From positions 2,792,501 through 2,856,500 of the forward strand of contig WPIO01000005.1 in the NCBI GenBank assembly GCA_009760855.2: a stretch of DNA of 64,000 nt, written 5' to 3'. Source of the DNA: Cristatella mucedo (taxonomy: Eukaryota > Bryozoa > Phylactolaemata > Cristatellidae). Shown one piece after another: positions 55,627 through 64,000 of this stretch; positions within the stretch are counted from its first letter, which is position 1; each line of letters starts with the position of its first letter. Both the position numbers and the translations under genes were made by a program. The notes beneath the pieces are model-generated. The model saw only the letters and a program-made list of their open reading frames with translations. It had not been told where the DNA came from and ran no database searches.

Positions 55627-56035
55627 CGTCCTTCAATGTTGAGGCTTACCGACATACCCTAATCTAAGCTAAATCATTCACTTGAACAGACCTAAAAACA
55701 GTCGGTCTGCCGGTAGTGCGTTATTCTAGAAGTGCATACTATGAGCACGTGATCAGGCAGCGAAGAGTGTTCGGTAGCCTCACGTGATCGCTGTAATACT
55801 ATGCAGACTTTTTGAAAGTCTTCAGCTCGAGTGCTCATGGATAGATAGTGTACTAGCCTCCCAAAAAATCTCACATCGAGGTGTCCATCAATTTTGAAAC
55901 TTTGCATTGTCAGCAGGCAAGTTAAAATTGGAAGTCACTTGGCAGCACTTTCTCCAAAATTTGAATGCGTTACGATAAAGGTATTAACGAAAGTAAAAGA
56001 AGCCAAAGTAATGAGGTCCAACGTGCCTAGAAAGA
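55627..56035. other. Intron 5 of gene B, no recognised feature
   Basis: Non-coding sequence between the hAT element and a LINE-A tail. Confidence 0.35.
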
Positions 56036-56106
56036 TGTTAAGCGCCTAGAAAGAGATTGAATTCTCTGAGGACGCTTTAGCAAGTGTGTTATCAATATTA
56101 TTGTTA
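56036..56106 (+). mobile_element. Solo LINE-A 3' tail (1 of 3 in intron 5)
   Basis: It reads gttaagcgcctagaaagaga, then ttgaattctctgaggacgct, ttagcaagtgtgttatc and a short ATT run. Only the terminal stem-loop and tail inserted. Confidence 0.75.
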
Positions 56107-56564
56107 AGTTTGAGACCAACTGCCTAGCTGCGTCATAAAATGTATAATAATTGCACAGCTTTCATATAAAAAAGGTAAGTTGATTCAACAGCCTCATTTA
56201 CATGGCGATTTAAGAGCCTTAGCAGCTATCATCCAGCTTCAGCTTGCAATTTTAAAATGCATACTGAAGGACTGGAATCTAGGACACGGTTCAAAAAGCA
56301 TGAGAACCTTGCCGCCGTACTGAGACCCAGGGTGCTGTACCGGGGGAGGGGTTAACTCAAGGATATATCGTAAGACACGTCGATGGATGCGGATTTGACG
56401 ACAAGCACCTTACTCTTCCTGATCACTTCAGCAAGAACAATTCTGTAATGCATCCACCTCTAATATCTCTTCACATTTAAGTGTTAGCTCACGGAAGAAA
56501 CCCTCCTATTCAAAGCATGAACGGGTACATTCCCAGAGCTAATCGGCCGCTAAATTACTATTCT

Positions 56565-56668
56565 ATTCTATTGCGTATCACTTTGCAGCAAATGTAAAGC
56601 GCCTAGAAAGAGATTAAGTTCTCTGAGGGCGCTTTATCAAGTGCAATATTATTATTATTATATTATTA
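56565..56668 (+). mobile_element. Solo LINE-A 3' tail (2 of 3), near-consensus stem-loop
   Basis: The cleanest tail. aaagcgcc (56596-56603) pairs with ggcgcttt (56628-56635), an inner agaga (56609-56613) pairs with tctct (56620-56624), and the loop is ttaagt. It is followed by atcaagtgcaat and (ATT)n. This bipartite hairpin is probably the 3' structure the LINE-A reverse transcriptase recognises (inference). Confidence 0.85.
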
Positions 56669-56993
56669 AAATAAAGAAACTTGTACATCAAAGGCTGTGC
56701 CGACATGATTGCAGTGGCATTTAATATCAGAGTTTAAACTCCGAAAGAGCATTTATTTTCCTTTTATTGGTGACTTATATATGGGGTATTCAGGCTTTAA
56801 CAGCATTTATCTATCAACAATCAATTGCTAGAAGCTCGCCGTTATTGCCGTGTTGGAATCGTGTCTTTGTACCATTACCTATGACAGTTTCTAATTAAAA
56901 TAAGGTGTCAATGAATTCACAGAAGCTGTGACATACTGAGCAACCATTTTATGGTTATCAAAGGCAGACACACTCCACACACAAAAGACTTAC
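56669..56993. other. Intron 5 of gene B next to exon 5
   Basis: Non-coding. Immediately downstream (gene orientation) of exon 5; short matches to the gene A flank of exon 5 (cacaaaa near the donor). Confidence 0.4.
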
Positions 56994-57062
56994 CTCATAA
57001 AGGGCTCCACCCAGCGGTGGTCCACACATGGCTCCCAATGAGACGCATGCCTCCAGAATACC
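56994..57062 (-). CDS. SLC18B1-like MFS transporter B, exon 5
   Basis: A 69-bp, phase 0/0 exon reading GILEACVSLGA then MCGPPLGGALYE; acceptor ...ctctgtag, donor gtaagt. It contains MFS motif C (GAMCGPPLGG, helix 5), with 20 of 23 residues identical to gene A exon 5. It is the most upstream gene B exon found; no counterparts of exons 1-4 were recognised between here and 64000, so they lie to the right or are lost. In gene A the exon 4 to exon 5 distance is 4.1 kb. Confidence 0.9.
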
Positions 57063-57091
57063 CTACAGAGAGAAAACACTAACAGTTTAAA

Positions 57092-57186
57092 TCCAGCTTC
57101 CCTTTGCAGAAAATGTAAAGTGCCTAGAAAGAGATTGAATAATCTGAGGGCGCTTTACCGAGTGCATTATTATTATTATTATTATT
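57092..57186 (+). mobile_element. Solo LINE-A 3' tail (3 of 3), 30 bp from exon 5
   Basis: It reads ccctttgcagaaaatgtaaa, gtgcctagaaagagattgaa, taatctgagggcgctttacc and then gagtgcatta(tta)n. It sits between intron blocks that are contiguous at the same place in gene A (about 7450-7545), so it inserted after the duplication. It is antisense to gene B. Confidence 0.8.
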
Positions 57187-57559
57187 GTGCTCCCTACTCG
57201 CTCGACCGCAAAAAAGATCGGTAGCCTCAAAAGTAACGTACAGTAAAACCAATAACGACAAGCCCGCTGCACTTCAAACATGAAATCAACCTCGAGGCTC
57301 GTCTGCTGGCTTTACTCAAAGAGTACACCACATGATCGTCACCCGGGCACAACCGATGACATCGCATGAGTGACTCTGAGGACTGCAGCTTAGACCTTGT
57401 CAGTTAGAAAAACCTCATACATAGCAACCCCAAATGGGCAGCTCTGCCTACTGGTCCTCAAAGATGAGTAGCCAATAATCTTTCTTTCCCTATAGACTTC
57501 TAGAGAAGCCGACAACGTCGCTAGGGCCAGATGATGAGACGGCCGCATTATACCGAGCT
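57187..57559. other. Intron 4 of gene B, part homologous to gene A
   Basis: Near 57240, cagtaaaaccaataac and aagcccg match gene A at about 7540. Nothing else recognised. Confidence 0.45.
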
Positions 57560-57704
57560 AGGTTGGTCCAGCGGTTAAGGTGCTCGCCCCGACTAAGGTC
57601 TGGCTGAGGTCGCGGGCTCGAGTCCTGAGGCATATGTGAAGCGCCTGAATAGAGATTTAGTTCTCTTGGGGCGCTATACGAATGAATTATTTATTTATTT
57701 ATTC
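57560..57704 (+). mobile_element. tRNA-derived SINE with LINE-A-like tail, copy 3
   Basis: The cleanest copy. A-box TGGTCCAGCGG fits TRGYNNANNNG. The B-box region gggctcgagtcc follows about 45 bp later. The tail is gcgcctgaatagagatttag, ttctcttggggcgctatacg, aatgaatta and (TTTA)n. The tail stem-loop matches LINE-A, but the bases after it (ctatacgaatgaat) differ from LINE-A (cttta-caagtgcat), so this is a distinct RNA, not a truncated LINE. Confidence 0.88.
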
Positions 57705-58179
57705 ATTATAGATAACATCACCTTTTGCCTACAGTGCCACAACTACCTTACAGCGTAGTCAGTCAGGTTATGCTCACAAGATGACTGTATATAATCTTTG
57801 AGTTACCAAACATTCTTACTCTGGCTACTACAGATGCACTGAAAAAATGTCTAAAAATGCAAAAAACCTGACCTATAATATTGAGCAAATCGACTCAATC
57901 TCGCTTGCCTTCATCAAAGTTTAATATGGGCAGGGCGTAGTTACTAGATCTTCATTAGAATAAAAATTAGTAATAACAATATTAGGACATTTTGTACCAC
58001 CAAAGAGAACATAACTATTAATAGACACTTAGTGTGTGATAGAAAGAAGGCGTGCCAATTGGTTTGTGATAATTTTTTTATTCTTAGCATGTATTAATTA
58101 TGCAGAGTGCATAGAATCATTCACAACAATGAAATAAGTTATATGAGGAACGGGTAAGTTTGAACTAATTTTTTTAATT
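57705..58179. other. Intron 4 of gene B (presumed), no recognised feature
   Basis: AT-rich non-coding sequence; nothing recognised. Confidence 0.35.
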
Positions 58180-58740
58180 TTTTTTTAATTTAGAGATTTG
58201 CATGACGTCAATCGGTGCTGAGCTTTAAGTTTGGGACCTAAAAGTGACCTAAAGGAGAGCGAAAGTGACAAAACTTTGAATTTAGTTCTGGCTTCTCGAA
58301 GGGAAGCCTGCCAGTGTCGTTGGGAAAGAACTTTTGAAAAATGGCAATTTTGGAAACCCTAGCCTCATAGTTCTACACCAGTTGTGAGCATCTTATTATA
58401 TTGACGATAAGACCAGAATAGTGGTGAATTTCAGAACTCCGGAGGAGGTATAATAAATGGACGGACAAAATTAGCTGTGACATTCTTATATAAGCAGACC
58501 CAGACTTTCCAAAACGGTGTGTAGCTGAAAGTAGGCACACTTGACTGTAGAGCTGGTGTGATTAGCCAGTGAAAGGTCACTTTGGAATAGGATACCCAGA
58601 TTGCGTGCACAGGCTAGAGAACATACTTTGAGGTGCTTGAAGGCATGGAGGGATCAAATGACTGTGCATCGCCCGGTAGCAGGTACTTTCAGACACAAGT
58701 CACATCGACACTCTGAGCCAAATGCAATTTATAGCAGTCC
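58180..58740 (-). mobile_element. LINE-A fragment, strongly decayed
   Basis: The plus strand contains gggacctaaaagtgacctaa, acaaaactttgaatt, gtagagctggtgtgattagc, gaaaggtcactttgga, gaggtgcttgaaggcatgga and gtcacatcgacactctgag. These are the reverse of LINE-A C-terminal and RT segments in the right order, but with no ORF and no tail. Confidence 0.6.
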
Positions 58741-59149
58741 TGTGGAATGGTACCAGTATGGATCCAACAGAAATTCTGGAATTATAAATAATTTTGAACT
58801 TCATATAGAGTACTAGCAAACCCGGCTGCCAATGTTATTGCACTAGGAACGCAGTAAAAATACTGCAGAGCTAGTATTTACCTTGTTAGCAAACGACTAC
58901 TTGTACATGAGGCAAAAAAGGTTGTACGTAATTTGTGTGAATTTACTTGGCTTATATTGTCTGCGTCACCTCTTACTACCCATGAACATCTCTTAAGAGC
59001 TTGGCTTATTTATCGAGAATTTTGGAGTAAATTCTATATTCAATGACAGATCCAGAGCAAAAGCTTCTTAGCCAACAGCTTCTTGTTAATGGATGGTACG
59101 TTCCACTTATAGTCCTGGGAGGATCTGAGGGCACGAGAAGACTATATCC
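58741..59149. other. Unassigned
   Basis: Nothing recognised. Confidence 0.35.
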
Positions 59150-60330
59150 GATAGAGGAGTTAAGCTAGACATAAAAGATGCATAACATATCAGGTAATCT
59201 GGGTCGAAGTAAGAATTGTATTCTATATAATTAGATCAACTAGGAGCCGTCTCAGCTCATTTAGGAAAGGAGGCAGATGACGCGACTGAATTTCTTTGAT
59301 TAAAAAACTAACCTAGCACAACTAGTCAACTCTAACTGTAGAGGCTTTGTTGAGTGTCGGGCAGCTCTGCAACTTCATGGTTACAGTTTTCTAGTCTTGA
59401 GATCACGGGGAGCTTGTGAAATCTTTAGCCAGCGACTGAGCGAACTAGTCACTAATCCGGAGAGCCATAGAAAATGCTGAGGATCTGCGGAGTAGAACCC
59501 TATATAAAACTTGAAACGTCAAACCGTCGTGAAAGATGATTCCTAAATTACAGGTACTCGATGGTTTTAGCGCTACAGCATCTCTAAATTGAATAGCTTG
59601 ATCACCAATATCAGCTGCATGCTTAAAGTTTCCTATGAGCTTTCAATAATATCCTCGGTAAGCCTAGGCCAGCAGCATCCAGGACCAAACGTGCAAGGCT
59701 TGCATTCAGTTTTCCAGCTTACTTTGATGGTTGGAATGACAATCACAGCTTGTTTTCGTAGGCACAGAAGCGGGAGCCAAAGCCTTAGGCCTGAATTATT
59801 TTCTCCAGAGGCTCTACATAAACTTGAGAACGACAAATGACCGATAACGGACTCTTGCAGAACTCCGCTGGGGGACAGAGCTTTCTGGGGTGAAACGTGA
59901 CCGTCATACGATGCGGACTGACAACAATCTGACAGGTGCTGTTCGAGCAACGCTAAATCTTCATCAGCCAGGTGGATCGTTTTTTCAATTTTTAATCAGA
60001 ATCCTGTTATCAATAGGGTCACAAGCATCCGACAGATCGAGCATGACTGATTCACTGATGCCTTAAATTTGTTTTGGGTCTGACTGGCTAGACTGCAGCT
60101 TGCGAACGGAAAAAATCTGCGATTCTTAAGCTTCCAAGTACGTATACTAATGTTGTCATTGAACCTGGGAAGATCGGTGCAAGGACTGGTCCCCTTCAAA
60201 CTTAATACAAGCCACGATTTGGTTCAAGTATTTCAAAAATTTTTGTAAACTAGGACGGATCACTTCGGTTATTTACTCGGGAAACCATTAAAAGAACATT
60301 CTCTTTGATAGTGCTCTTAATTTTCACGTG
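59150..60330 (-). mobile_element. LINE-B copy, decayed
   Basis: Minus-strand matches to the 52-54 kb copy, from 5' to 3' of the element: a linker piece (SQTQNKFK in place of CQSDPKQI, near 60080), an RT piece with SGVLQESVIGHLSFS in place of GVPRGSVIGPLLFS (59950-59633 frame), then fragments equal to RARNLGVVF near 59540 and the thumb. The catalytic region is degraded; no tail or intact ORF. Confidence 0.6.
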
Positions 60331-61177
60331 TAAAGCCTCACTGAGAGTCTATGGATTATGAAGAAATCTTTATGTATGTAGCCCTAAAGGCAAACTAGAA
60401 TGAGCAACGATCAAAGTTGACAAGCAAGTATAAAACGGGGCCACCGGTGCATAGATTCTTAGCGACCGTGAGGTCCAGAATTCGTTCCCCGATTTGACTT
60501 ACATGATGAGATGGCCTGGTGGCTAAGCTAGACACTGCCGAGGCAGTAACAGAAATTCCAACAATAATCTTTTGCCTGTTATTTCACTTTTTCGAGAGCT
60601 TAATCAGATGGGTACTTGATTTCCAACAAATGGAACCAATTGTTTACTTCGCAAATGCCTTACTGCTCGATTTGTGTGAGGGTCGAGCTATTCCTAGGGT
60701 AGATCAGAGGTGCAGGAAATTCATTCACAAATTACAGCAAAAATCTAAATATGACACCAATGGATAATACTGCTATATTAAATAAGGCTCCACGTGCTAG
60801 TCACGCCGTCCATGGTCGGTCTCTAAACCTTGCTCCCCTTTCGTGTGCTCAAACAAAATAGCAGTCTATTGAGGCTGCGCAAGATTCAGAAAGATTTGTT
60901 TAATGTTTCTCTGTGAGTTTTCCGAATAATCAATACAAGAATATGAAGCTGAAGTCACGTATCGTGCATTTCTGAGCTTTAAGAGTGCATGTCAACATTA
61001 CATAGAAGAGAGCCTCACAGGAGCCAATATAAAGCTAGAAAATTGCAGGAACGACATGATAGACAGACATTAGCTAGTTCAACCTTGCGATATTGACTAA
61101 GTGGGATTGCGAAACAAATACAAAGCGACTAATGCAGAAATATGAGCTAGTAAACTAAAATCACTGGTCTCCGTGGC

Positions 61178-61310
61178 CTGCTGATAAAAATGTAAATATT
61201 GGCAATATCAAGATTGGTACTTTAAGCTTAGGATAATCCTCACTAAAGTTCTTCCTATTAAAAAGTATCAGATACTACTATTTTTAAGGCAATGTATACC
61301 GGGTTTACAG
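61178..61310 (+). repeat. Dispersed repeat R2, copy 2
   Basis: Colinear with 9765-9900 (ggataatcc, agttcttcct, ataccgggtttacag). Function and boundaries unknown. Confidence 0.45.
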
Positions 61311-62039
61311 CCGGCTAGGTCAATGAATACTTAGCAACCAAGCAACTGAGAATTCACAGTTATGAATTCACATTTATGAAATTAATGCTGTAGGCAGTGG
61401 ATTTCTCCTTTTGGGATATTCTCTGTAACCCAACTAAACCTGCTTAAGTCGAGCAGCGAATTCAGTCTGTGGTCACTGCCCACTGCCCACTTAATTGGTG
61501 GAGCTCGGCCCCGACCAATAGGAAAGCATATTCGTGTTATCCTAGCTTGACGTGAGCGCATAAGTGGAAGGTTAAAACCGGGGCCTGTAGGTGTTACGTT
61601 ACGATAAATGAAACGGTAGTCCTGACAGCTCGGTCGTCAGTGCATGAGATGGGGAAACCAGGCCTTAGAGATCCGGTTCTTATCCAGGGGAAGAAGAATT
61701 GGGTTTTTCCATTTTAAAGATCATCTATTTAGTGTAGCCGAATTCGTTTTTATCTAAACACTTTTGCCTAGGAATACTGTTTTCGCTTTGAGACTAAGGA
61801 TTGACTTAGATACTGACACAACGGTCATTTCATTTGTAGTGGCAGTCAACCTTAATCTTGACTTTGCATCACTATTTTTTACAGGAGAAATGGAAATCCA
61901 ATACGTGCTAAAGCGGAATATGTGTAAACCGAAGTTCTAGGGTTTTTTATATCGAATTCAAATTTCACCAATGCTGGAACAGAATTTTTTCGACTGCATA
62001 ACGCCAACCGATTTACCCTCGTTAACCCAACGAAAGGAA

Positions 62040-62250
62040 ACCATTAGCCGACGGTGACCCCCTCACTCGAGTGAGTTCCTGTATGTGAGCCTTAGGCCTC
62101 AAATGGAAGTTCGAATCACCGAGGACGGCTACTCCGTTGAAGAAGCACCCCTACTTAGATCGTCACCATAGCAATCCTGCCACAACGGTGGACAGAAACC
62201 GGTAGGCAAGCAGTGTGTTCCCACGGCTCGTCACTGATGAAGCTAAAGCA
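62040..62250 (+). repeat. Dispersed repeat R3, copy 2
   Basis: Colinear with 11075-11290. It includes gtgagccttaggcctcaaat followed by ggaagttcgaatcaccg, a good B-box (GTTCGAATC). This supports a tRNA-derived SINE origin, although no A-box or tail was firmly identified. Confidence 0.45.
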
Positions 62251-62327
62251 TTTCCTGCGATGTACGCTATTTCAATTATTGGGTACCCTATAAAAAGCTG
62301 AATGAATATTTCAATTAAAATTAACAA

Positions 62328-64000
62328 TAAATATGTAAAGTCCTCTCTGAGAACTTGATCGTATTATAGGCACTTTAAATTTGCTGGAAAGGAAGCATGG
62401 TCAAATGGTGTGTGTGGTAGCATGCTCAATGTCAATAAGTTTGATATGGTTTGTGGTGACACGCATAGCGTCAGCACCCGTAAGCACACAAAGGATGATT
62501 CGCATGGACCAACTAAGTGCTGTGATAAATAGGTGCGATTTTAGCCTCTTTTTAAATGTCAAGTCAGTGGAGGTCATGACGCTAGTCGGAAGTGAGTTCC
62601 AGGCTTTGGAACCATAAAAACTAAAGGCACTGTCTCCGAGGGATTTAAGGTTTTTAAGAGTTGTAAGTAAATAATTCGATTCAGAAAAGCGGCTGGCACA
62701 ATGCTTAGCATGATGGGGGACTAGATCTTATAGGTAAGCTGAATCCAGAGAATGAAGGGACCTAAAAGTGAGTGGCAGAACCTTGAATTCGATGAGCTGC
62801 TTGATTGGAAGCCAGTGCAGGTCAGCAAGAAGAGGTGTCATGTGGCAACTGCGACCTCACGACAGATAAGCCTAGCTACAAAGCTATGAACCAACTGCAC
62901 GCGTCTGGTTGCATGAACGGAAATCAAAACGGGATGTCACAAAGAGATGGACCAATATGGATGTAGATCCCTGTCTAAGCAGGTCCGAATTGTAAAAATA
63001 TTACATGGCTGAAAGTAGGTAGACTTGACTGTGGAGCTGATGTGGCCTTCTAACGAAGGGTCACTTTGAAACAGGACACCTAGATTTCGTGCAAATTTGA
63101 CGGGAGGTATGCTGGCAGAGCCAATTTTGAGCGTTACGGTGTTCAATTTCTGAATCGCATTTGGTTCTCCCATAATTAGAAAGAAGCTGGTTTTATCGCC
63201 ATTCAATTTAAGAAAGTTTGCTGCCATGCATTTGCAGATGTCATTAATACATGCAACAAGGGAGTTGAGAGGACTCGATGTGCTAGAGGGCTGTGAGAGA
63301 TCAAAACTGAGTGTCATCCGCATAGAAGTGAAAGCCTAGGTTGTGCTAGGGAATCAAATTGGCATGAGAGTGAGAGAGTATAAACCGTGGAAATAATCAA
63401 ACAAAGCACGGAGCTCTGAAGCATCCCAAACTTCAGTGGCTACTCGGATGGTCTCTTTCAGTTCACATCAATATTCTGGAATCTCCACTGAGATAGGACT
63501 TAGACCATTGCAATGCAGTACCAGTGATGGCCAGGCAAGATGAGAGGTGCTCTAGACGGACTTGGCGATCGATAGCATCAAAAGCTGCCGAAAGATCGAG
63601 CAAAACAAGCAGAGTGACTCTATCTAAATACACATTTCTAAGAAGGTCGTCATACATCCAAACCAATGGGTGAAAGTTGCTCTAGTTTTCTTGGTCTAGA
63701 GTTGCTTTCTTGAGTAGTGGCCTGACTATAGCCTTTTTGAAAGGTGCCGGGGCATGACCTAAGGCTAATGACATATTTATGACGTTAGTTATGTATTGCA
63801 ACCGTATATCTATGCATTTTAGAGGAAGGAAAGTGGGAAGACGGTCTAATAGACTCGTTTTCTTCTTTCATTGGGATATGTGCTTCAGGGGTCGCTTTCG
63901 GCCTCCTTGAATATAGACATTGAAATGCTGCATGGAATCAAGGAACAAAATTCCAGTTGGAATGCTGCCACCCTAGGTTGGATTACATGATCTCGCTTAT
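62328..64000 (-). mobile_element. LINE-A copy, minus strand, runs off right edge
   Basis: Tail and reverse stem-loop near 62328-62390, 3' UTR, C-terminal domain, then RT pieces. The 128-codon ORF 63323-62937 has NFLKLNGDKTSFFLIMGEP, FARNLGVLFQSDPSLEGHIS. The 67-codon ORF 63666-63463 has VTLLVLLDLSAAFDAIDRQV. At 63666 the RT fingers are deleted and the sequence continues in the pre-RT segment (tggtctagagttgctttc, atgacctaaggctaatgac), reaching the window end. Frameshifted and inactive. Confidence 0.85.

Larger units (their letters stand above)
60331..62327. other. Mostly unassigned; contains R2 and R3 copies
   Basis: An 82-codon plus-strand ORF at 60519-60767 has no recognised domain; its start overlaps a segment (gatggcctggtggctaagct) that resembles a tRNA A-box. 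R2 (61178-61310) and R3 (62040-62250) are listed separately. Confidence 0.35.

Noticed and set aside
60519-60767. 82-codon plus-strand ORF
   Set aside because: No domain, no splice context, and its start overlaps a tRNA-like repeat segment.

Overview
This is eukaryotic, almost certainly animal, genomic DNA. There are no bacterial-style ORFs. Short coding exons sit between consensus gt/ag splice sites in multi-kilobase introns, and most of the rest is remnants of LINEs, SINEs, an LTR element and DNA transposons. The transposon mix (two CR1/L2-like LINE families, tRNA-derived SINEs, a Gypsy element, a SPIN-like hAT) would suit an aquatic invertebrate such as a mollusc. The sequence alone does not name the species.

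Host genes. Two paralogous genes lie head-to-tail on the minus strand. Both encode a major facilitator superfamily transporter of the SLC18B1 (vesicular polyamine/amine transporter-like) type. Gene A starts at 17057 and runs leftward through six exons (17057-16794, 16632-16537, 15885-15812, 11723-11540, 7430-7362, 2799-2712), then leaves the window. Gene B enters from the right. Its exons matching A exons 5 and 6 are at 57062-56994 and 47338-47251. Exons 7 to 11 follow at 42016-41778, 36484-36384, 36249-36154, 34186-34018 and 31803-31684, ending in a stop codon. Splice phases agree at every junction. Exons 1-4 from A plus 5-11 from B would give about 500 residues, the usual size for the family. 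Intron DNA beside exons 5 and 6 is still alignable between the copies, so the pair arose by tandem duplication.

Repeats. LINE-A is a CR1/L2-like family with an (ATT)n tail and a conserved 3' stem-loop. It occurs as many 5'-truncated copies and solo 3' ends on both strands; the best copy, at 39839-41230, keeps a 358-codon reverse transcriptase ORF. LINE-B is a related family with a TTACA-repeat tail (best copies 52050-54170 minus and 42095-42908 plus). A tRNA-headed SINE with a LINE-A-like tail is present three times. A decayed Gypsy pol (23890-26390) is followed by a candidate LTR and a gag-like stretch, and borders a degenerate satellite of about 170-bp monomers (21560-23885). Two pogo/Tigger-like MITEs (28066-28709, 37867-38545) share termini. 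A 189-bp hAT MITE at 55430-55618 has a perfect 8-bp target duplication and looks like the horizontally transferred SPIN family. At least three further dispersed repeats (R1, R2, R3) are described below.

I found no CRISPR array, rRNA gene or convincing functional tRNA gene. The tRNA-like segments look like SINE heads. Repeat boundaries are estimates by eye unless a terminal repeat or target duplication is given.
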